Assembly (NCBI GenBank): GCA_028751875.1
Contig: CM054135.1
Span: forward strand, 5,524,891-5,588,890
Source: Rapana venosa
Taxonomy: Eukaryota > Mollusca > Gastropoda > Neogastropoda > Muricidae
Direction of reading: 5' to 3'
Length of the DNA: 64,000 nt
Shown piece after piece: positions 57,327 to 64,000 of this stretch (the first letter of the stretch is position 1; every line of letters starts with the position of its first letter). The notes under the pieces were generated by a model. The model worked only from the letters and a program-made list of their open reading frames with translations, searched no databases and was not told the origin of the DNA. The position numbers were made by a program, and so were the translations under genes.

Positions 57327-58060
57327 CCACATGTGAAACAAACCCATAATAAAATGAACTGTTACATTAAACCTAACTCTACATATGAAAAATTGCCACA
57401 GAACTGTCGAAATAAATTCACCTCCATGCCTGAGATAAAGCCATCCAAAATACAGCCTTCCTGATAAACCCACAACTTCAAGTGAAATAAAGGCATCCTT
57501 AAAAAAAAAGCTATTGTAGTGAACCCCTTTCCAGTATTAAAATAAAGCCACTCATAGTATTACCCTCCATACTGGAAAAAAACCTACTCAATCACACTTC
57601 ATAACACCCCACCCAGGCCCCACCCAATCCCCACCCCTGCGAGATAAAGCTACCCATAGTATTGCACTTCATTACGCCCTGCAGTAGTAAAATAAAGCCA
57701 ACCATAGTATTACACATCATTACACCCCCACCCTCCATTCTGGAAGACAGCCACTCAAAGTATCACACTTTATTACATCCCACCCCACTCCATTCCCACC
57801 CATGTTGAAATAAAGACAGCACAGTATCACACTTCATCCCCACCCCCAAAAATAAAGCCACCTGTAATGTTACACTTTATTATATCCCCCCCCCTTCTCT
57901 CTGTGCTGAAAATAAAGCCACCCATAGTATTTACACTTCACTACACCCCCACCCCCAGTGCCAAAAAAAAGCCATCCATAGTATCACATCTTATTACAAC
58001 CCCAGTGCTGAAATAAAGCCACCCATAGTTTTGCACTTCATTACCTCCCAGTGCTGAAAT
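57327..58060. repeat. Second minisatellite, AATAAAGCC-rich
   Basis: Loose units with GAAATAAAGCCACCCATAGT and TTACACTTCATTACA(CCCC) recur every 50-65 bp. The array continues the one broken by the LINE at 54.1-57.3 kb, though the unit changes in sequence. Confidence 0.85.
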
Positions 58061-58150
58061 AATAATGATAATAATAATAATAATAATGCATGGAATTTAT
58101 ATAGCACCATATCTTGCAAAAAACAAACCAAAGGGCTTTCATTCATCACA
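58060..58150 (-). repeat. L2/CR1-type 3' tail
   Basis: On the minus strand it reads GCAAGATATGGTGCTATAT and an ATT microsatellite, like the tails elsewhere. Confidence 0.75.
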
Positions 58151-58252
58151 CTCATTCACATGCAGCATTTACAATTAATAGATTTTTTTAAAAACAAATC
58201 AAATGTTTACACAAAGCATGCACCCACGGCACATACCCAAAACCCCCAAATA

Positions 58253-58261
<9 letters not shown>

Positions 58262-58283
<22 letters not shown>

Positions 58284-58840
58284 TAAAAAAGAAGAAGAAG
58301 AATGTATGGGTTTATATAGCGCTGAATCTTTAAATCAACAAATCAAAACGCTCAGATGGTTATACACTTGGCTGGTGATGGGGTTTGGGCTGTTAAGGGC
58401 AGGGACAAAAATGAGATGGAACAAGAGGGAGAATCTTAGGTTTGAAAAAAAATGTGTCTTGAGGCCAGATTTAAAAGCGTCATAAGAAGGCGTTTGGCAA
58501 GGGAGAGAGGGAGGTCATTTCAGAAGGATGGACCAGAAACAGAGAAAGAGTGACCGCCAATGGTGGTCTGGTATTCTTAAGCACAAGGTATCTGCAGCAG
58601 AGCAGAGAGAATGAGAAGGTGTGTACAGGTGAAGACATTCACAGAGGTAGGAAGGTGCTGTCTTGTGGAGGCATTTGTAACAGAGGGTACTGATCTTATA
58701 GGTTACTCTCTGTGGCACAGGAAACCAGTGGAGAGATTGCAAGAGAGGAGTAATGTGCTCAGATTTTTTTTCTTTCTGAGGACTAGTTGAGATGCAGAGT
58801 TTTGAATCGTTGAAGGGAGTGGATAGATCATGCTGAAATA
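58262..58840 (-). mobile_element. L2/CR1-like LINE, 3' end
   Basis: The minus-strand frame (58847-58515) encodes EHITPLLQSLHWFPVPQRV and APSYLCECLHLYTP, matching the C-terminus of the intron 9 LINE. The ORF is frameshifted near its end. The 3' tail carries AGCGCTATATAAACCC and (ATT)n. Confidence 0.85.
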
Positions 58841-59813
58841 AAACCACCCATAGTATTACTCTTCACTGCATCCCCTTCCCGAAATATATTACACTTTATT
58901 ACTCTTGTTCCTTTCTCACAGAAATTGCAGTGTTTTTCCCCCCCATTTTAGCAATGCTCAAAATACTTTGGCTATCAGTATTAATTTTTTTTAGTATCCA
59001 AAATTCAGTTACCATTGAATAGTACTGCGTTCCTTCTTTTGATGTAAAATTGTAAGATGCAGGTACACGTTCATATCCCCATTCAGCTCTGATTATCATT
59101 TCTCTGATTTCTGTGAAAAGTGTCTTTCCTTTTCTTTCTTTTAGTTGAAAAGAAAAGAAAGTGGAGTATTGCCTCAAACAACTGGAAGACATCCCATTAA
59201 AAAATCGCCCAGGCTTGAACAATTCAATGATCGTTTATTCTGCTATTCATGCCAGGTTTTACTTACGTAAAAACTTGGCATCTGTCTTACTTTGTCATAC
59301 AGGGACCTCTTTTTCAGTGAGAAACCCCCCCAAACATATCTTTATATTTACAGATCTCCAAAATAAACAGAAGCAAACATACATATCTACACATCCATAT
59401 GATATTACCTAAATGTATGGATACCCACACATTACACCCCCCCTCTAATTATACCCCTCCTTCCTCCCTTATTCCCAGAAAAAATTGTATAGTGAGCAAG
59501 CTGGCCTCAATCTTTCAGGAAGTGCACCATGTGGCTGGTCATGATCAAGGGAGAATACCTCTACTCATCTAAAAGTAATAGTTGTTTCCCTTACACCATT
59601 CTCTCGAAAGAGAGAAAAAAAATCGCATAAAAAAATAAAGCAATTAAAGCACTACTTCTGACTGAACCTTACAATGCTAGTGTACTTCTAAAATGTGGTG
59701 TTAAGGACTAGGACTATGTATGTCGGGGTTGTTTTGTTTTAAATCATTAAAGGACTAGCTGGAATATGTATGTACACGTCAGTCAGGGTTAATAAATCAT
59801 CAATATACTTTGT

Positions 59814-60271
59814 TACACCAAGCTGAAGCTATACCAGAACTGTGTTGTATCTACGCTCCTGTACGGTTCTGAGTGCTGGAGGATGACGGAAGCAGATCTT
59901 ACCAAACTTCGATCCTTTCACACCATATGCCTTCGAAGAATTGTCCGGATCTATTGGCCTGAGAAGATCTCCAATGAAGACCTACTACGGAGATGCAGGC
60001 GGGAAGACATGGGAACCATCATCACCAGACGACGGGGGAAGTGGATTGGGCACATCCTCTGAAGAGACCCACAGTTAATCACAAGAACAGCATTGCACTG
60101 GACCCCAGAAGGATGGAGAAAGAAAGGAAGACCAAAAGCAACGGGGAGGAGGACTGTAGAAAGTGAGATGAAGGCTTGGGGATCAGTGACTAGGTTGGCC
60201 CAAGATAGACAGGAGTGGAAGCGCTTTGTTGCTGCCCTACACACCACTGGGTGTAATGGTTAATGATGATG
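59814..60271 (+). mobile_element. LINE 3' end, second RTE-like family
   Basis: Translation gives LYQNCVVSTLLYGSECWRMT, RIVRIYWPEKISNEDLLRRC and GKWIGHIL-stop; a stop codon breaks it. The tail is an ATG microsatellite. ATACTTTGT at 59805-59813 and 60272-60280 is a probable 9-bp target duplication. Confidence 0.8.
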
Positions 60272-60420
60272 ATACTTTGTCCAGGTGGGGACTGGTAAGG
60301 CCTCATAGGGTCTTTCACCTGAGTCTGTGATCACACCTGAGAAAGGGAGGGCAGGGGGAGAGGTAACATCCTACATGGTCTTCCACTCAACTTGGTGTAT
60401 GTGTAGTATGTTAGAGTGAA

Positions 60421-60423
60421 AAT

Positions 60424-60501
<78 letters not shown>
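60421..60501. repeat. (CA)n microsatellite
   Basis: About 80 bp of CA repeats with one break. Confidence 0.97.
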
Positions 60502-60503
<2 letters not shown>

Positions 60504-60519
60504 TATATCACTATAATGA

Positions 60520-60838
60520 CAAACCATCACCCAACAAGAAAGGACTACGAAGACCTGCTGACTACAGTCAAGAAAAGGAAGCTCAGATAGTATCGGCATG
60601 TGACAAGATCAGATGGGCTCTCCAAGACCATACTTCAAGGAACAGTGCAGGGGAAGAAAGAGTGAGGCAGGCCGAAGAAGAAATGGGCAGACAACATCCA
60701 TGAATGGACCGGGAAGAGCTTCTCCACAACCCAGGCACTTGCCCACAATCGCGGCAAATGGAACCAACTAGTGCAACGTTCATCACTGCAGTGCCCCTAC
60801 GATCCTGGAGGGGCTTATGGGAGCAGATGAGATGAGAT
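60520..60838 (+). mobile_element. LINE C-terminal fragment
   Basis: In shifting frames it encodes KRGRPKKKWADNIHEWTGK-like sequence and QALAHNRGKWNQLVQRSS, typical of the C-terminal end of endonuclease/RT LINEs. It ends in a TGAGATGAGAT tail. At least one frameshift is present. Confidence 0.7.
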
Positions 60839-61010
60839 AAATGAGGAATTTTCTGATAGATCGATATAACCTTTTATTTTTGTTCTATTTATTTAAAATA
60901 ATAACTTGCTTATTTGTGGAGACCAGTTTGTTTTGCTGTCAATCAATCTGTTAGAGAACCAACCTATCTGTCAGTTTAACTGTTTGCCTCTCTCTGTCGG
61001 TCTCTCTCTC

Positions 61011-61121
61011 AGGGACTGGATCTACAAAAAGCACATGGGTGCTTATTCATTATCCTCGAAATAAATAATTTGTCATTGTCATGTCATTCTCTGTCTCTCT
61101 CTCTATGAATAAACAATCTCT

Positions 61122-61172
<51 letters not shown>

Positions 61173-61190
61173 CTCTCTCTCTGTTAAATG
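61011..61190 (+). repeat. SINE A tail plus (TC)n
   Basis: GGGACTGGATCTACAAAAAG and CACATGGGTGCTTATTCA with CCTCGAAATAAATAATTTG, followed by long TC repeats (61090-61180). Confidence 0.85.
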
Positions 61191-61536
61191 GTGCAGAAAT
61201 TTGGAAACTGAATGCAGTTGTAACACATTGTGAATCAGTGGACCTCTTTGCTTTAAAGCAGTTTTTAAGCTTAGATAGGCTTAGATAGACGTACACCTAA
61301 TGATCTTGTTTATAGTGAAATCAATAGATATCCTCTCTCTGTTAATGCTGCTGTAAGATGTCAAGGGAAAAAACACCTGGCTTCACAAAGACGTACCTGT
61401 TTATGTGAACTTGGATTTGGGTTTGCTTGGCTCAATCAAGGTGTCGGAAATGGTAGAGAGTTTGTCAACGTTTTCAGGCAAAGATTGATTGATTGCCGGT
61501 GGCAGCAGTAGAGTGATCATATTATACAAAGCAGTG

Positions 61537-61573
61537 ATCTATCTATCTGATAGATAGATAGATAGATAGATAC
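61537..61573. repeat. (ATCT)n / (GATA)n palindromic tetranucleotide repeat
   Basis: ATCTATCTATCT is followed directly by GATAGATAGATA, forming a self-complementary repeat. Confidence 0.9.
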
Positions 61574-62277
61574 TACGGGTAGGTGACGGTGAGGTGACTA
61601 GATTGATTTTCACAGATTTTTTTAAAGTATGAAAAAATACACTATTTACTGCTTTTTAGGATTGAAGAGATAAAGAGATAAAGCAATAGCAGGTTATTAG
61701 GGAAAGTTAGAAATGATCATCAAATGAGGATTGATCGTGTTTCTACTGTGTTGTACTTAAGACGCGAATCGTACACATGCATAGTTAGTGTGGTGAAGAA
61801 GCTAGCAGACGACTAATAACACAAATTAAAACCTACCAAATTTGCGCAAAATTACATGAGTTTTATTTCTGTGGATCCCTTAGTGCGCGCTGTATAAATG
61901 CAAAAAAAAAAAGAAAAGAAAAAAAAGAAAAAGCAAAGCATGTATACAAAAAAAAAAAAAAGAAAAAAAAAAGAGGAAAAACTCGAAAGGCGGTGTGTAG
62001 CCAAATTCCCGTTGTTCCAGTAGCACCGCTTCCGGTATGGTGTAGCACACAACAACGTTTGTCGCGTGTGATTCTTACAGATTGGTAGGAGAGGGTTAGA
62101 TAATTCAACAAGTAAGTATTTTGGATTGATCTTTTTGTTGTGGAAATGAATGTAAAAACTGTGTGTATATAGTCAAATTTTAGAACTGGATGCAGCCAGA
62201 GAAATCCAGAATCAAAGTGTAAACGTAAAGCTCCTGCAAATCACCCCTTCTTTTTCGGAATTTTTCCCGTTTAAAAT

Positions 62278-62447
62278 TAGCACACGGGGCCTCGGTTTAG
62301 TCTCATCCAAAGGACTATAGGGGAGAGTGGAGTCTACACTGATGTTAACGCCAGGGAAAAATCGGAAATCCCCATTGAATGGGATTCAAACCCAGGTCTT
62401 CAGATTGCCAGCACAATGTTCTAACCACTATGCTATCCCATCCCCAG
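62278..62447 (-). repeat. SINE family A head and core start
   Basis: On the minus strand, a tRNA-like head (GGGATTTCCGATTTTT after a GGTTTGAATCCC-type B box) passes to GGATGAGACTAAACCGAGG and CCCGTGTGC. It is truncated after that. Confidence 0.7.
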
Positions 62448-62929
62448 CTTTTGGCAGTTTTCCCTCTATTTTCATACATCATTCCTGCATTCATACTGCA
62501 TGTACTAAGGCATCCACAGAAATAAAAACCACTTTTGTGAAAGACTAGCCTGACTCAAAACTCCAGGCAATTGGAACAAATTTGGTAGGTTTGAACTTTA
62601 TAATTTAACCCCCCAAAAATTATTACAGCAAATTCTGTACCCTGTTACAGTGTTAGTCCTTTGTTGTCTTCTAGCAGCATGACCACAATATGCATTTGCG
62701 GGGTCAACACTGTAGGAACACACAAGCAATCCTCATTTGATGATAATTTCCTACTTTTTCATCACTACCAGGTCTTGATCTATGGCCTCAACCCCAAAAC
62801 ACAGTGCAGTTTTTCATACTTTAATTTGTTTAAAAAATCTGTGAAAACCAGCAAACATTTTTCTGTCTCCTGTCTGCTGAAGATACTGTCACCCAGAACC
62901 TAACCTGTAGTGTAACCGTTTAGCGGCTA

Positions 62930-63780
62930 TTGTGTTTTCCTTCATTTTCTTCTTTTCTTTTTCTTCTTCTTTTCGATGCCTTATTGTTTTACACCAAGAG
63001 ACCAGTTCGCCTAAGGAATGTAGCAGTCGTCTGTAGGGCATCCACCGGCCCGTACAGTTTTTCTTCTAGGGGTAATGGGTTCGGCCACATTTCCGCTCTC
63101 AGCTGCCTGAAGGCCCTGCAGTCCTGCAGGATGTGGTGAGTGTCTTGCTCAGCTTCCCCACATGAGCACATGGGGGAGGGTACCACTTTCATCTTCCTGT
63201 GCAGATGTTGGTTCAGCCTGCAGTGGCCTGTTCTTAATCGGAAGATGGTCACCTGGTCTTGTCTGGTGAGGCTGTGGTAGCTGTCTGGTGGTGGTGTTTT
63301 CCTGTAGAGAGCCTTAATGATGGTCTTGCTCTCTGCAGGCAGACAGGGTTTTCGGGCTGTTCATCTCGGGCGCCTATTGGCCATTCTGTCAGCTTGCTCA
63401 TTGCCCTCGATGCCACAGTGTGAGGGGATCCACTGCAGCACGGTGCGAAGACACTGGATGTTATGTAGTGCCATCTCTAGTTGTGGAAGCTGGCCGCTGT
63501 TGAAGGCTTGCAGCACAGACGAGCGTTGGTCAGAAAGACGACCTGGGTGTTGTGATCCACTCTGCTGCGGATGGTGTTTGCTGCAAGGATGATCGCTTCC
63601 ACTTCGGCCTTGTAGTTGGTGCAGTAGACGCCGGTTGCTATTGACCGAGTCTGCCATTCTCTGCTGGGATACCAGATGTAGGCCCCAGCTCCTCTACATC
63701 TGGTGGCATCTGTTGCAAAGCCGTCTGTGTAGACGTGGAGCCATGCCTTGTGAGGGTATTGATCTTCTATCATGGCTGCT
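62930..63780 (-). mobile_element. LINE 3' end with RNase H domain
   Basis: Three minus-strand frames in sequence encode a degraded RNase H and C-terminal region: HVYTDGFATDATRCRGAGAY and NYKAEVEAIILAANTI (63773-63477), WIPSHCGIEGNEQADRMANR (63657-63361), and VTIFRLRTGHCRLNQHLHRK with CSCGEAEQDTHHILQDC (63252-62989). The third catalytic acidic residue is changed (FLTNA for the usual FLTDA). An A-rich GAAGAA tail follows. I- or Nimb-type LINEs carry RNase H; the assignment is from memory. Confidence 0.85.
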
Positions 63781-63901
63781 GTCTTTTCTTTTTTAAATTA
63801 AGCTAAATTTGTGTTTTAAAAATAAACAACATACAAAGAAAAAAAAACCCTCTGTAAATCAGTAGGTCATCAAATCGGATAGCTGTACCTAGATACTGAT
63901 T

Positions 63902-63930
63902 CCCCCCCCCCCCCCCCCCTCCCCCCCCAC
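63902..63930. repeat. C run and (AC)n
   Basis: A C homopolymer, then an AC tract, precede the SINE that runs off the window. Confidence 0.9.
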
Positions 63931-63939
63931 ACACACACA

Positions 63940-64000
63940 TACACACACAACTGATCCAGTCCCATTGTGTATGCACTTTTGTAAATTTTGTCATCTGCTC
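63940..64000 (-). repeat. SINE family A, cut by window end
   Basis: On the minus strand it reads GAGCAGATGACAAAATTTAC, then AAAAGTGCATACACAATGGG and ACTGGATC. It enters the SINE A tail at the left edge, and the core lies beyond the window. Confidence 0.75.

Overview
This is eukaryotic (animal) nuclear DNA. It holds one large split gene on the + strand and about 20 kb of repeat-dominated flank. The organism is probably a mollusc, most likely a gastropod. I infer this from intron-rich, AT-leaning DNA, from tRNA-derived SINEs of the kind I associate with gastropods, and from RTE-like, L2/CR1-like and RNase H-bearing LINE relics. The species cannot be fixed from the sequence.

Region 1 (1-5263) is the 5' flank. 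It has a SINE joined to an L2-type tail, microsatellites, a convincing tRNA-Pro(AGG) gene at 1389-1460 with an oligo-T terminator, a LINE 3' end, a family C repeat, and a near-identical tandem duplication of a 1148-bp unit that ends at the proposed TOP2 promoter.

Region 2 (5264-about 46012) is a complete DNA topoisomerase II gene (TOP2). I resolved 32 coding exons (5397-43697), with phase-compatible splice sites at all but one junction. They give about 1742 codons with an ATPase domain, transducer, TOPRIM, winged helix with active-site tyrosine, coiled-coil and C-gate region, and a long charged C-terminal tail. Two places lack a single G: the donor of exon 7, and a G run in exon 16 just before the active-site tyrosine. 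Consensus errors are the likely cause, but this needs checking. The introns hold an L2-like reverse transcriptase ORF, a hAT-like element ending 28 bp before an acceptor, piggyBac and pogo/Tigger relics with target duplications, SINEs, a truncated RTE-like LINE, and a minisatellite built from an exon end plus its splice donor.

Region 3 (46-64 kb) has no host gene I can support. It holds one arm of a 258-bp inverted repeat whose other arm is in the last long TOP2 intron, SINE and LINE debris, AATAAA-rich minisatellites split by a 3.2-kb RTE-like LINE with a 14-bp target duplication, three further LINE 3' ends and simple repeats.

I found no new multi-gene system. The most unusual points are the splice-donor minisatellite, the transposon end beside the exon 11 acceptor, SINE cores with interchangeable 3' modules, the inverted repeat around the TOP2 3' end, and the two one-base lesions.
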